64,000 nucleotides of DNA, from NCBI GenBank assembly GCA_949372595.1, contig CASIAN010000008.1, positions 232,496 through 296,495 on the forward strand, given 5' to 3'. The position numbers and the translations under genes were made by a program. The notes under the pieces were generated by a model. The model was given only the letters and a program-made list of their open reading frames with translations, had not been told where the DNA came from and ran no database searches. Position 1 is the stretch's first letter. Every line of letters begins with the position of its first letter. The stretch is from CPC320 sp002336405. GTDB taxonomy: Bacteria; Pseudomonadota; Alphaproteobacteria; Rhodobacterales; Rhodobacteraceae. Below are positions 25,478-34,518 of the stretch, one piece after another.

Positions 25478-26434
25478 ATGACAAATGAAATTGGTCTGGC
25501 TTTTTCACATCCAATTGAGCGATCTGTTGCTTCGGGCATTTCAGTTGACGATCAGGATGTGGACCGGATTTCTCTGCGCGACCATATCGTTGAGGTGGAA
25601 ATTGGCGCGTTTGAAGCCGAGCGCGGCACCACCCAGAGAATTTGTTTCAACGTGGTGGTCGAGGTGCGCTGGAATCATCAGGCGCAGGCCGATGATGTCG
25701 ATCGTATCTTAAGTTATGACAAAGTGACTGAAGCGATCAGCCATGAGCTGGCTGAGGAACGGTTGAACCTGCTTGAAACCCTTGCAGAACGCGTTGCGGA
25801 CCGGATATTGCTTGAACCGCAAGCCGTGCGGGCCTTTGTCAGAATAGAAAAACTTGATCGCGGTCCGGGGGCACTTGGGGTTGAAATTGTCCGCTCCCGC
25901 CGCGCTGTGCCACAGCTTGTGGCGGAAGATCTCGCGGTCGAAGACGCGCAGCCAACCGTGGTTTATCTGTCCAACGCGGCTCTTGCATCGCAGTATCTTA
26001 CTGGTTGGGTTGATGCGCTCAAGGCGCGGAACAGCCCGGTAATTTTATGCGTTGGGCTGCCCGAAACAGCGCCACTGTCAACCGAAAGTGCATTGGTGCA
26101 ACGGCGGATTGACCTGCTGGCAATTGAGCAGAATTGCTGGCGACTGGCGGCGCTTGATGCCAGGTGTGTTGTGGTTGCGACCCGGACCGAATTGGATTGG
26201 GGCATTAAAAACGATCAGATCAGCGTCTGGGCGCCGTCAAAAATCGTTCTGGATACGGTTGATATTCCGGCGCCAGTGCCGGGCCACAATGCGGAGTTGG
26301 CTCTGTGGCTGGGCGAAATGCTGCAGGCGGTCAAAGTTCTTGTGGTAGGTGGCCCTGTCCCAGTCTCTGCTTTGGCGCCGGTCTCTTCGTCTGTGATCGT
26401 CGCTGCTGTTGCTGTGGAAAACTCAGAAATTTGA
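25478..26434 (+). CDS. folB: Dihydroneopterin aldolase with long C-terminal extension
   Basis: A protein of 318 residues from ATG 25478. Residues ~30-135 are a FolB domain: ISLRDHIVEVEIGAFEAERG, then QRICFNVVVEVRW, ILSYDKVTEAISHEL and RLNLLETLAERVADRIL, with the lysine of VRIEKLDRGPG. FolB is normally ~120 residues long. The remaining ~180 residues form an alpha/beta region of Val and Ala without motifs I know (QPTVVYLSNAALASQYL, then CVGLPETAPLSTES). It cleaves dihydroneopterin to 6-hydroxymethyl-dihydropterin in folate synthesis. folP follows 39 bases later and glmM overlaps folP, so the three form an operon. Confidence 0.9.
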   Translation: MTNEIGLAFSHPIERSVASGISVDDQDVDRISLRDHIVEVEIGAFEAERGTTQRICFNVVVEVRWNHQAQADDVDRILSYDKVTEAISHELAEERLNLLETLAERVADRILLEPQAVRAFVRIEKLDRGPGALGVEIVRSRRAVPQLVAEDLAVEDAQPTVVYLSNAALASQYLTGWVDALKARNSPVILCVGLPETAPLSTESALVQRRIDLLAIEQNCWRLAALDARCVVVATRTELDWGIKNDQISVWAPSKIVLDTVDIPAPVPGHNAELALWLGEMLQAVKVLVVGGPVPVSALAPVSSSVIVAAVAVENSEI

Positions 26435-26473
26435 GTACTTGCAATAGGCCGTGAGATTTCGCATTCACGGGAC

Positions 26474-27493
26474 ATGAGCGAATATTTTAGACCTCTGGTG
26501 CAAACTGGCCCTGTTCGGCCGGACACGGCTGTAACCCTCGCCGGAGGTGTGTGCTGGTTTAGTCACGTTGAATGTCTGGACCGCAACAGACCGTCCAAGG
26601 TGATATCGGCCAGTGCTGTACCCGGACCATGGTTGCAGTCATTTGGCGCGCCGCGGCAACCCATCGCGGGGCTGGCATTTGATGCACCCGTTTTGATGGG
26701 TATTTTAAACGTCACACCGGATAGCTTTTCTGACGGTGGTTGCTATGACAATCAGCAGGCGGCTTTGACGCGCGCGCAACAGATGGTGGCGCAGGGGGCG
26801 AATATTCTTGATATTGGCGGGGAATCGACGCGGCCGGGGGCGCTGGAGGTCGATGTTGATATCGAAATTGACCGTATTGCGCCGGTGATCGAAGCGGTCC
26901 GGCGGTGGCAATCTGTGCCCATTTCAATCGACACCCGAAAATCGGCCGTTGCCACTGCGGCAAAGACAGCAGGGGCAAATTTGGTCAATGACGTGTCGGG
27001 CTTTACCTTTGATCCGTCTTTGGCCGCCCTGTGCCGCGACCTTCACCTACCGGTGATCGTGATGCATGCCCAAGGGGTTCCCCAGACAATGCAAGCGGCG
27101 CCACATTATGACAATGTTGTGCTAGATGTGTATGATTTTTTGAAAAACCAAATTGATGAATTGGTCGCGCTGGGCCTTCCGCGTGGGCAGATTATCGCTG
27201 ATCCCGGGATTGGCTTTGGAAAGACTTTGTCTCACAATGTTGAATTACTTAACGGGTTATCTGTGTTTCACGGCCTCGGTGTGCCGTTGATGCTGGGGGC
27301 ATCGCGCAAAGGCTTTATTCGTGCTATTGGTCAGCCAGAGGATGCGAATGACCGCATGCCCGGCTCTGTGGCTGTGGGTTTGGCGGCTCTGGCGCAGGGT
27401 ATTCAGATCTTGCGGGTCCATGATGTGGCCGCGACCCGACAGGCCGTCAATTTATGGCAAGCGGTTGTTTATGGAGAGTATATTGGAACGTAA
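26474..27493 (+). CDS. folP: Dihydropteroate synthase
   Basis: A protein of 339 residues. The first ~70 form a lead-in beginning MSEYFRPLVQTGPVRPD, seen also in other Rhodobacteraceae. The TIM-barrel core then has VLMGILNVTPDSFSDGG, ILDIGGESTRPGA, NDVSGFTFDP, PVIVMHAQGVPQTMQ, IIADPGIGFGKTLSHN and LMLGASRKGFI. It joins 6-hydroxymethyl-dihydropterin pyrophosphate with p-aminobenzoate and is the target of sulfonamides. It lies between folB and glmM, and its last 11 bases overlap the preferred start of glmM. Confidence 0.97.
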   Translation: MSEYFRPLVQTGPVRPDTAVTLAGGVCWFSHVECLDRNRPSKVISASAVPGPWLQSFGAPRQPIAGLAFDAPVLMGILNVTPDSFSDGGCYDNQQAALTRAQQMVAQGANILDIGGESTRPGALEVDVDIEIDRIAPVIEAVRRWQSVPISIDTRKSAVATAAKTAGANLVNDVSGFTFDPSLAALCRDLHLPVIVMHAQGVPQTMQAAPHYDNVVLDVYDFLKNQIDELVALGLPRGQIIADPGIGFGKTLSHNVELLNGLSVFHGLGVPLMLGASRKGFIRAIGQPEDANDRMPGSVAVGLAALAQGIQILRVHDVAATRQAVNLWQAVVYGEYIGT

Positions 27494-28826
27494 ATTATTT
27501 GGAACGGATGGTGTGCGGGGCACGGCGAATATTGCGCCGATGACCGCCGATATGGCGCTGCGTATTGGTGCGGCCGCGGGGCGGTATTTTCGCCGTGATA
27601 AGGCGGGTGTGCATCGGGTGGTGATTGGCAAAGATACTCGGCGCTCGGGGTACATGTTTGAAAGTGCGCTGACTGCGGGGCTGACCTCAACGGGCATGAA
27701 TGTGCTGTTGCTTGGGCCGGTGCCCACCCCCGCCGTGGCGCTTTTAACGCCGTCGATGCGTGCAGATGTTGGGATCATGATCTCGGCCAGCCACAATCCA
27801 CATATCGACAATGGCATCAAATTTTTTGGCCCCGACGGCTTTAAATTGTCGGATCAGGCTGAGGCGGAAATCGAAGCTCTCGTTTTTGATGGTGTCACAC
27901 TTGCGGCATCTGAAAACATCGGACGCGCCAAACGGATTGACGACGGGCGCTTTCGTTATCTTGAGCGGGTGAAATCAACCTTTCCACAGGGTATGCGCCT
28001 CGATGGGCTGAAGGTGGTCATTGATTGTGCCAATGGCGCGGCTTACCGTGCAGCCCCTGATGTGCTGTGGGAAATGGGCGCTGAGGTTATTCCTGTCGGG
28101 GTCGACCCGAACGGGGCCAATATAAATGAGAACTGCGGCTCCACCCATCCCGAAATCGCCGCGGCGGCCGTGGTCGCCCATGGTGCCGACGTTGGGATTT
28201 GTCTTGATGGCGATGCGGATCGCGTGGTGATTATAGATGAGAACGGTCAGGCGGCGGACGGTGACCAGATTATGGCGCTTCTGGCTGCACGCTGGGCCGA
28301 CGAAGCGCGGCTTAATCATGGCACATTGGTCGCCACGGTAATGTCTAACCTTGGTCTAGAGCGGTTTTTACAAGGTCGGGGCTTGCGGTTGGAACGTACG
28401 CCGGTCGGTGACCGTTATGTGGTGGAGGCGATGCAGCGTGGTGGCTGGAATTTGGGCGGCGAGCAATCAGGCCATATCGTTATGACCGATTATGCCACCA
28501 CTGGTGATGGGTTAATGGCCGGAATGCAATTTCTGGCAGCGATGGCCTCAACAGAGCGCTCTGCCAGCGCTTTGGTGCGCAGTTTTGAGCCAGTGCCGCA
28601 ACTGCTGAAAAATGTCCGGTTCGGCTTGGGTCAGGCGCCACTTGAAACTGTGGCTGTGCAAGCTGCAATCGCTAGCGCTGAGGCCGACCTTGCCGGGACA
28701 GGGCGGCTGCTGATTCGCAAGTCCGGCACCGAACCGCTGGTGCGCGTGATGGCCGAATGCGAGGATGACCATCTTTTGCAACGGGTTGTTGGGGATGTTG
28801 TCGCCGCTGTCGAGGCAGCTGTTTAA
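27483..28826 (+). CDS. glmM: Phosphoglucosamine mutase
   Basis: A protein of 447 residues if the TTG at 27483 is used. That choice gives the normal GlmM N-terminus (ERKLFGTDGVRGTANI) and places GGAGAG four bases upstream. An ATG at 27471 would add four residues (MESI). It carries the catalytic serine loop GIMISASHNPHIDNGIKFF, the metal-binding DGDADRVVIID, the sugar-binding GGEQSGHIV and the phosphate-binding RKSGTEPLVRVM. It turns glucosamine-6-phosphate into glucosamine-1-phosphate for peptidoglycan and lipid A. Confidence 0.97.
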   Translation: MERKLFGTDGVRGTANIAPMTADMALRIGAAAGRYFRRDKAGVHRVVIGKDTRRSGYMFESALTAGLTSTGMNVLLLGPVPTPAVALLTPSMRADVGIMISASHNPHIDNGIKFFGPDGFKLSDQAEAEIEALVFDGVTLAASENIGRAKRIDDGRFRYLERVKSTFPQGMRLDGLKVVIDCANGAAYRAAPDVLWEMGAEVIPVGVDPNGANINENCGSTHPEIAAAAVVAHGADVGICLDGDADRVVIIDENGQAADGDQIMALLAARWADEARLNHGTLVATVMSNLGLERFLQGRGLRLERTPVGDRYVVEAMQRGGWNLGGEQSGHIVMTDYATTGDGLMAGMQFLAAMASTERSASALVRSFEPVPQLLKNVRFGLGQAPLETVAVQAAIASAEADLAGTGRLLIRKSGTEPLVRVMAECEDDHLLQRVVGDVVAAVEAAV

Positions 28827-28875
28827 GGTTCGAATGGGGATTGACGCAGCGCGGGTGCAGGCGTAGGGCCAAGCT

Positions 28876-29288
28876 TGCGCGGAGGGCCGGATGGCCGCGG
28901 GCCCGCAAGGGCGCGAGGAAAGTCCGGACTCCAAAAGGCAACGGTGCCGGGTAACGCCCGGGCGGGGCAACCCGACGGAAAGCGCCACAGAAAACAAACC
29001 GCCGTCGTGCAGGGCCTTGCCTTGCAGGCTCGACGGTCAGGGTGAAACGGTGGGGTAAGAGCCCACCGGGGGGCTGGTAACAGCCGCCGCATGGCAAGCC
29101 CCACCGGGAGCAATGCCGAATAGGGACCTTGCGCGGGTTTGATCGGGTCTCCGATATCACCGCAGGCAGCCTTTGCCCAAAGGTCCGGGTTGGCAGCTAG
29201 AGGCGCGCGGGCAATCGCGCGTTTAGAGGAATGGTCATCACCGGGACGCTGTCCCGGAACAAAATCCGGCTTACAGGCCCTCCGCGCA
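28876..29288 (+). ncRNA. rnpB: RNase P RNA, bacterial type A
   Basis: The RNA component of RNase P, about 413 bases. Helix P1 is a perfect 11-bp pairing of 28876-28886 with 29278-29288. Conserved blocks are visible in order: GAGGAAAGTCCGGACTCC (28914 on), ACAGAAA after AAAGCGCC, GGTAAGAGCCCACC in the middle, and a 3' block containing ACAAAATCCGGCTTACAGGC. It matures the 5' ends of tRNAs together with the RnpA protein, which is not in the window. rpmG follows ~105 bases downstream. Confidence 0.95.
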
Positions 29289-29393
29289 TCTTCAATCTTG
29301 AAATCCCTGTTGACTTGGGGGCAGGACCCGCTAGAAAGCGCCCTTCAAGGGAATTTTACCGGATGCGAAAATATCCGGTGCAGGAGACGACTT

Positions 29394-29561
29394 ATGGCGA
29401 AGCCTACCACAATCAAAATCCGCCTGAACTCGACAGCGGGAACCGGACATTTTTATGTCACCAAGAAAAACGCTCGGACGATGACTGAAAAAATGACCGT
29501 GCGTAAATACGACCCGGTTGTGCGCAAGCATGTCGAATATAAAGAAGGCAAAATCAAGTAA
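29394..29561 (+). CDS. rpmG: 50S ribosomal protein L33
   Basis: A protein of 55 residues, the full family length, beginning MAKPTTIKIRLNSTAGTG and containing FYVTKKNARTMTEKM and KYDPVVRKHVEY. It has no zinc-binding Cys pairs, so it is the zinc-free form of L33. GGAG sits 8 bases before the ATG. It lies directly after rnpB. Confidence 0.97.
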   Translation: MAKPTTIKIRLNSTAGTGHFYVTKKNARTMTEKMTVRKYDPVVRKHVEYKEGKIK

Positions 29562-29611
29562 ACCCTGTTCGGGTTTGCTGAAGCCTCGTTTTGCACGGGG
29601 CGCAGATTTAC

Positions 29612-29655
29612 AAAAACCCTGTTCGCGCATTGGTGTGGCAGGGTTTTTGTTATTT
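29612..29655 (+). terminator. Intrinsic terminator after rpmG
   Basis: AAAAACCCTG (29612-29621) pairs perfectly with CAGGGTTTTT (29639-29648) around a 17-base loop, followed by T-rich sequence. It lies 50 bases after the rpmG stop; a smaller AAACCC/GGGTTT hairpin sits right at the stop. Confidence 0.8.
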
Positions 29656-29825
29656 TCCCATATGTTCAAAGCTGCTTACATGGCGAGTTGCATGGGAGCT
29701 GACCTTTTCCATATTTACCCTTTCATGCCCGCAGACCCTCTATTGGGTGAGCACCTATGGGTTGCTTGCAACGCAAGTTAAAAACGGGCCTAGTACGAGC
29801 AACCGGAAACAAGAGGGGCAAGTCC

Positions 29826-30929
29826 ATGCTTGCGGGGATCAGAATCATTGAAATAGAGGCGTTAGGGCCGGCGCCGTTTGCCGCGATGTTATTGGCGGAT
29901 CTTGGCGCGGATATCATCGCAGTTCACCGTAAATCGACGGCCGAGACGCCGGACAAGGGCGCGGAGAATCTACTCGACCGTGGCAAGCGATCGATTGCGC
30001 TTGATCTCAAAGACCCGAAAGATACGAAAATTCTAAAGCGCTTGTTGAAAACGGCTGACGGGCTCATCGAAGGCTTTCGCCCCGGGGTGATGGAGCGTTT
30101 GGGGTTGGGCCCCAAGGACTGTCATCAGATGCGTCCACAACTGGTTTATGGGCGCATGACGGGTTGGGGACAAACTGGTCCCAAAGCAACTCAGGCCGGC
30201 CATGATCTGAATTATATTGGTCTGTCTGGTGCGCTTTGGTATGCATCTGCACCGGGCGATATACCAATTGCGCCGGCAACATTGGTGGGTGATATTGGCG
30301 GTGGTGCAATGTATTTGACTGTCGGCATGTTGGCGGGACTGCTTAAAGCCCGCGACACTGGCGTGGGATGCGTGGTTGACGCGGCGATCGTTGACGGTTC
30401 GGCGCATATGATGAACCTGTTGATGTCCCTGCGTGCCAGTGGTGGTTTTCAGACCACGCGCGGCCAAAGTCTGTTGGACGGGCCGCATTGGTCACGTGTT
30501 TATTGCTGTGGTGACGACGGGTATTTTACTGTGCAGGCGCTCGAGCCCAAGTTTTATGCGCAGTTTCTAGATCTTATGGGGCTTGCTGGCGATGTGGATT
30601 TCGCCGATCAGTTCGATCAAACGCGTTGGCCTGTTTTGACCAGCCGTCTGGCGCAGATTTTTGCCGCCAAACCCCGCGCGCATTGGACAGCGATTTTTGC
30701 AGGCTCGGATGCCTGTGCTGGACCGGTGCTGAATCCTGAAGAGGCGTCAGTAGAGCCGCATATGCAGGCACGCGGGGTCTGGTCTTCGCCTGAGGGGCGA
30801 TTGCAGGCTGTGGCGGCACCGCGTTTTGACGGTGCAAATCCTTTGCCGCCACCGCCAAGTCCCCGGCGCGACCAGCACAGGTGCAGTATTCTCGACGAGC
30901 TTGAGCAGCTTGAAAGACCCGGGCCATGA
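29826..30929 (+). CDS. CaiB/BaiF CoA-transferase family protein, alpha-methylacyl-CoA racemase-like
   Basis: A protein of 367 residues from ATG 29826. Family III CoA-transferase text: GIRIIEIEALGPAPFAAMLL, LADLGADIIAVHRK, NLLDRGKRSIALDLKDP, EGFRPGVMERLGLGP, and YGRMTGWGQTGP. The segment AGHDLNYIGLSGALW has the His-Asp typical of racemases of this family rather than of true transferases, which suggests racemisation of 2-methylacyl-CoA at the alpha carbon. A second Asp (VGDIGGGAMYLTVGML) also fits. The last four bases overlap the nitroreductase start, so the two genes are co-transcribed. A CoA-transferase role cannot be excluded. Confidence 0.9.
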   Translation: MLAGIRIIEIEALGPAPFAAMLLADLGADIIAVHRKSTAETPDKGAENLLDRGKRSIALDLKDPKDTKILKRLLKTADGLIEGFRPGVMERLGLGPKDCHQMRPQLVYGRMTGWGQTGPKATQAGHDLNYIGLSGALWYASAPGDIPIAPATLVGDIGGGAMYLTVGMLAGLLKARDTGVGCVVDAAIVDGSAHMMNLLMSLRASGGFQTTRGQSLLDGPHWSRVYCCGDDGYFTVQALEPKFYAQFLDLMGLAGDVDFADQFDQTRWPVLTSRLAQIFAAKPRAHWTAIFAGSDACAGPVLNPEEASVEPHMQARGVWSSPEGRLQAVAAPRFDGANPLPPPPSPRRDQHRCSILDELEQLERPGP

Positions 30930-31597
30930 GGGATTTTGAGACGCTTGATTCGCTTCTGGCTCAGCGCCATTCCTGCCGGGCTTTTTTAAACCGGACGGTT
31001 GAGCGGGCTTTGGTGGAGCGCGTGGTTGAGACCGCGCAAAAAGTGCCCAGCTGGTGTAATTCGCAACCCTGGCAGCTGATCGTGTTAAGTCATGCTGAAA
31101 CCAACCGATTGCGCGACCGATTTGCAGCGGTGGATGCGGCGACACCCAACCCAGACGTGACGTTCCCAGAACGCTATGTCGGGGCGTATAAGATGCGGCG
31201 CTCGGAATGTGGTTGGCAGCTTTACGATGCGGTGGGTGTTGAAAAGGGCGACAGGGTCGCCTCTGAGCAGCAGACGATGGAAAACTATCGGTTTTTTGGG
31301 GCCCCGCATGTGGCTTTTGTCACCAGTCCGGCGGCGCTTGGGGCCTATGGTATTTTGGATTGTGGGGCCTTTGTTACTGGTTTTATGTTGGCGGCGCAGG
31401 CGCTGGGGCTGGCCTCAATCGCACAGGCGGCACTGGCCGGTCATGCGTCTTTGGTGCGCGACGCGCTTAAAGTGCCCGAGGATCGTCAAATCTTATGCGG
31501 GATATCATTTGGCTATAGCGATACGGCCCATCCCGCCAACAGTTTTCGCACAACGCGCGCCGCAGTAGATGAGGTGATGGACTGGCGGGAGGCATAA
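30926..31597 (+). CDS. Nitroreductase family flavoprotein
   Basis: A protein of 223 residues with the FMN-binding start LLAQRHSCRAFLNRTVE, then AQKVPSWCNSQPWQLIVLS. The second half has DCGAFVTGFMLAAQALGLAS and PEDRQILCGISFGYSD, both typical of nitroreductase-like NAD(P)H:FMN oxidoreductases. The substrate could be a nitro compound, quinone or flavin. It overlaps the racemase-like gene by 4 bases (ATGA). Confidence 0.9.
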   Translation: MRDFETLDSLLAQRHSCRAFLNRTVERALVERVVETAQKVPSWCNSQPWQLIVLSHAETNRLRDRFAAVDAATPNPDVTFPERYVGAYKMRRSECGWQLYDAVGVEKGDRVASEQQTMENYRFFGAPHVAFVTSPAALGAYGILDCGAFVTGFMLAAQALGLASIAQAALAGHASLVRDALKVPEDRQILCGISFGYSDTAHPANSFRTTRAAVDEVMDWREA

Positions 31598-31624
31598 TCA
31601 ACATTGCGCCGGCTTGGCAATTGC

Positions 31625-32320
31625 TTATTCGAATGTGATCGGCACCAGTACTTCGGGCTCGATCACATCGACCTCGGGCAGGGAGGCGATCAGTACCTCT
31701 GCTGATTGCTCTAAAAGCGGCATGGTGCGGTAATGGCACGGAATGACGGTTTTAAAGTTGAAAAACGTCTTGGCCGCATAGGCCGCACGCCGCATATCCA
31801 TGGTGAAATGCCCACCAGCGCACAGGATGCCGATATCGGGGGCGTGCAGATCGTTGAACACTCTCATATCCGCCATTACGTCAGTATCGCCCGAGACATA
31901 GATCGTGTGCCCAGCACCTTCGATCATAAATCCGCATTCAGTACCGACAAAGCGCGGCCCCTCGGGGGTGGACATGCTGGACGAATGCACCGCGTGCACC
32001 ATGGTGATGGCAACTCCGTCCAGATCTACGGTTCCACCCTTGTTAAAGCCTGTGGTCTGAACGCCCTCTGTGTCGTTCCAAAAGCCCATCAAATCATATT
32101 GGCCAAGGATAGGGATGCCCAATCTGCGTGCCAGCGATAATGTATCGACGCTGTGATCGGCATGGCCATGGGTGATCAGAATATGCGTCGCCCCGGTGAC
32201 GGCGCTATGATGCAACGCTTGTGGCAGCATAGGGTTGCCGCTGAGCCACGGATCAATCAACAGCACTTTGCCGGCAATTTCAATTCGAAACGAGCCATGC
32301 CCCAGCCAGATAATCTGCAT
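31625..32320 (-). CDS. Metal-dependent hydrolase, UPF0173 (metallo-beta-lactamase fold)
   Basis: A protein of 231 residues starting MQIIWLGHGSFRIEI, the typical N-terminus of the UPF0173 family. Metal-binding motif is THGHADHSVDTL; further ligands are in SGDTDVMADM and IPCHYRTMPL. It is predicted to hydrolyse an unknown substrate in the cytoplasm. It converges with the nitroreductase gene. A gap of 410 bases separates it from gatC. Confidence 0.92.
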   Translation of the reverse strand: MQIIWLGHGSFRIEIAGKVLLIDPWLSGNPMLPQALHHSAVTGATHILITHGHADHSVDTLSLARRLGIPILGQYDLMGFWNDTEGVQTTGFNKGGTVDLDGVAITMVHAVHSSSMSTPEGPRFVGTECGFMIEGAGHTIYVSGDTDVMADMRVFNDLHAPDIGILCAGGHFTMDMRRAAYAAKTFFNFKTVIPCHYRTMPLLEQSAEVLIASLPEVDVIEPEVLVPITFE

Positions 32321-32730
32321 TTTGTCCGCCTCTGGTTTCTAATACCTTTGAATGCGTAAAGGCTAAAATGGATTGAATGCTTTGCCAAGTTGATTTTGAC
32401 CTGTGTTCGGCCCGCGTCCTGCCGGTGCTCGACCCGAGGTTGACCTATATGTGGCCCAGGTCCAGCTTGTAACTGGCTTGTCTTTTCGCCTGCATTTGGC
32501 CCATATTTTTCGTGTATAAAACCCGTGTGCCGGTTGGATGTCATCAGCGGGTTGCGCATTTTGCCGTGTTTTTGGCATCTGGCCTGCCGCGACCTGCCGA
32601 GGCCTAAGAGAGTGGTTAAAGCAAGATGGGATTGTGGGCGATCTTGAAGTTTATGGATTATCGATGCCAGATGCTTGCGAAGCAGGGCGCGGGTCGCTAA
32701 ACCAAACCTAAATTGCAAGTGGAGAGCCGG
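32321..32730. other. Non-coding gap between the UPF0173 gene and gatC
   Basis: 410 bases with no convincing gene in any frame and no recognisable RNA or repeat. It must hold the promoters of the two flanking divergent genes. A Shine-Dalgarno GGAGA for gatC is at 32721. Confidence 0.6.
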
Positions 32731-33018
32731 ATGGCGATTGATACTGAGACCGCCGCACGCGTGGCCAAACTGGCCCGGATCAAAGTTGAGGACAGCGACC
32801 TGCCGGCGCTGGCAGGCGAGTTTAACGCCATTTTGGGTTTTATTGAACAACTCAACGAAGTTGATGTGTCCGGTATAGAGCCGATGACATCGGTCACGCC
32901 GATGCGGTTGAAACGGCGGGTCGACGCGGTCACAGACGGAGACCAGCAAGATAAGATCAGGGCCAATGCCCCCGATTTCCGCGAAGGATTTTTTGCCGTG
33001 CCGAAGGTGGTTGAATAA
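32731..33018 (+). CDS. gatC: Asp-tRNA(Asn)/Glu-tRNA(Gln) amidotransferase subunit C
   Basis: A protein of 95 residues. It starts MAIDTETAARVAKLARIKVE and contains EFNAILGFIEQLNEVDVSG and EPMTSVTPMRLKRRVDAVTD, then the C-terminal ANAPDFREGFFAVPKVVE. It holds GatA and GatB together in the complex that makes Gln-tRNA(Gln). Its stop overlaps the gatA start (TAATG). gatB is not in the window. Confidence 0.96.
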   Translation: MAIDTETAARVAKLARIKVEDSDLPALAGEFNAILGFIEQLNEVDVSGIEPMTSVTPMRLKRRVDAVTDGDQQDKIRANAPDFREGFFAVPKVVE

Positions 33019-34511
33019 TGTCTGATCTGAATGCTCTTACTCTTGCCGGTGCGCGCGACAAACTGGTCGCCAAAGAGATCACCAGCGTCGAGCTGACTGA
33101 AGCTTGCCTGGCTGCCATTGAGGGTTCTGACAGCCTGAACGCTTTTGTGCATAAAACCCCCGAGATCGCGCTTGATCAGGCACGGGCTGCCGATCAACGT
33201 CTGGCCAAGGGATCGCAACAAGATCCGGCACCTGCGCTATGCGGGCTGCCTTTGGGTATCAAGGATTTGTTCTGTACCAAGGGCGTGCCCAGCCAAGCGG
33301 CCAGTGCCATTTTGAAAGGCTTTAAGCCGGAATACGAATCCACCGTCAGTCAGAACCTGCTGGATGCAGGGGCGGTGATGCTGGGCAAGTTGAACATGGA
33401 CGAATTTGCCATGGGCAGTTCGAACGAAACATCGGTGTATGGTGATACGGTCAACCCGTGGAAAGTTGATGACCGGCGTCTCACACCAGGGGGGTCGTCG
33501 GGTGGTTCGGCTGGCGCGGTGGCAGCCGATCTATGCCTTGCGGCGACTGGCACTGATACCGGTGGATCGATCCGCCAACCGGCGGCCTTTACCGGCACTG
33601 TGGGGATCAAGCCGACCTATGGGCGCTGTTCACGTTGGGGTATTGTGGCCTTTGCCAGCTCGCTGGATCAGGCGGGGCCGATCACCAAATCGGTGCGCGA
33701 TGCAGCAATTATGCTTGAGGCGATGTGTGGTCATGACCCCAAAGATAGCACCAGTTCCGAATTGCCGGTGCCAAACTTTGAGGCATTACTGACCGGCGAT
33801 ATTCGCGGTCAAAAAATTGGTATCCCGAAAGAATACCGGATGGATGGGATGCCTGATGAAATCGAAGCGCTGTGGCGGGATGGGGCGGCAAAGCTGGCCG
33901 ATGCCGGGGCGGAAATGGTTGATATCAGCCTGCCACACACAAAGTACGCCCTGCCGGCCTATTATGTGATCGCACCGGCTGAGGCGTCTTCAAATTTAGC
34001 CCGCTACGATGGAGTGCGCTATGGTCATCGCGCCACTTTGGATGCGGGGGATGGCATTACCGAGATGTATGAAAAAACCCGCGCCGAGGGTTTTGGCGCT
34101 GAGGTGCAGCGTCGGGTTATGGTGGGCACCTATGTTTTGTCGGCGGGCTTTTATGATGCTTATTACAACCGGGCCCGCAAGGTGCGTGCGTTGATCAAGC
34201 AAGACTTCGATACGGTTTTTGCCGCCGGCGTCGACGCGATTCTCGCGCCGACCACGCCTTCGGCCGCTTTTGGTCTCGGAGAGATGCAAAACGCTGATCC
34301 GTTACAGATGTATCTCAATGACGTGTTCACGGTCACGGTCAATCTGGCGGGCCTACCGGGCGTTTCGGTGCCAGCAGGGCTGGATGCACAGGGACTGCCG
34401 CTGGGATTGCAATTGATCGGGCGCCCTTGGGAAGAAGGCGATTTGCTGAATTGTGCGCTTGCGTTAGAGCGTGCCGTAGGGTTCTCACAAAAACCTAACA
34501 AATGGTGGTAG
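33018..34511 (+). CDS. gatA: Asp-tRNA(Asn)/Glu-tRNA(Gln) amidotransferase subunit A
   Basis: A protein of 497 residues of the amidase signature family. The Ser-cisSer-Lys triad regions are visible: GIKDLFCTKGVPSQAAS with the Lys, and TPGGSSGGSAGAVAADL followed by TDTGGSIRQPAAFTG with the two Ser. The C-terminal part has GLPGVSVPAGLDAQGLPLGL. It releases ammonia from glutamine for transfer onto Glu-tRNA(Gln). It is coupled to gatC and followed 7 bases later by a lipoprotein gene. Confidence 0.97.
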   Translation: MSDLNALTLAGARDKLVAKEITSVELTEACLAAIEGSDSLNAFVHKTPEIALDQARAADQRLAKGSQQDPAPALCGLPLGIKDLFCTKGVPSQAASAILKGFKPEYESTVSQNLLDAGAVMLGKLNMDEFAMGSSNETSVYGDTVNPWKVDDRRLTPGGSSGGSAGAVAADLCLAATGTDTGGSIRQPAAFTGTVGIKPTYGRCSRWGIVAFASSLDQAGPITKSVRDAAIMLEAMCGHDPKDSTSSELPVPNFEALLTGDIRGQKIGIPKEYRMDGMPDEIEALWRDGAAKLADAGAEMVDISLPHTKYALPAYYVIAPAEASSNLARYDGVRYGHRATLDAGDGITEMYEKTRAEGFGAEVQRRVMVGTYVLSAGFYDAYYNRARKVRALIKQDFDTVFAAGVDAILAPTTPSAAFGLGEMQNADPLQMYLNDVFTVTVNLAGLPGVSVPAGLDAQGLPLGLQLIGRPWEEGDLLNCALALERAVGFSQKPNKWW

Positions 34512-34518
34512 GCGGCAG

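Noticed and set aside
28827..29390. Open frames on both strands after glmM
   Set aside because: They lie over RNase P RNA, whose P1 helix and conserved blocks are clear, so they are chance frames.
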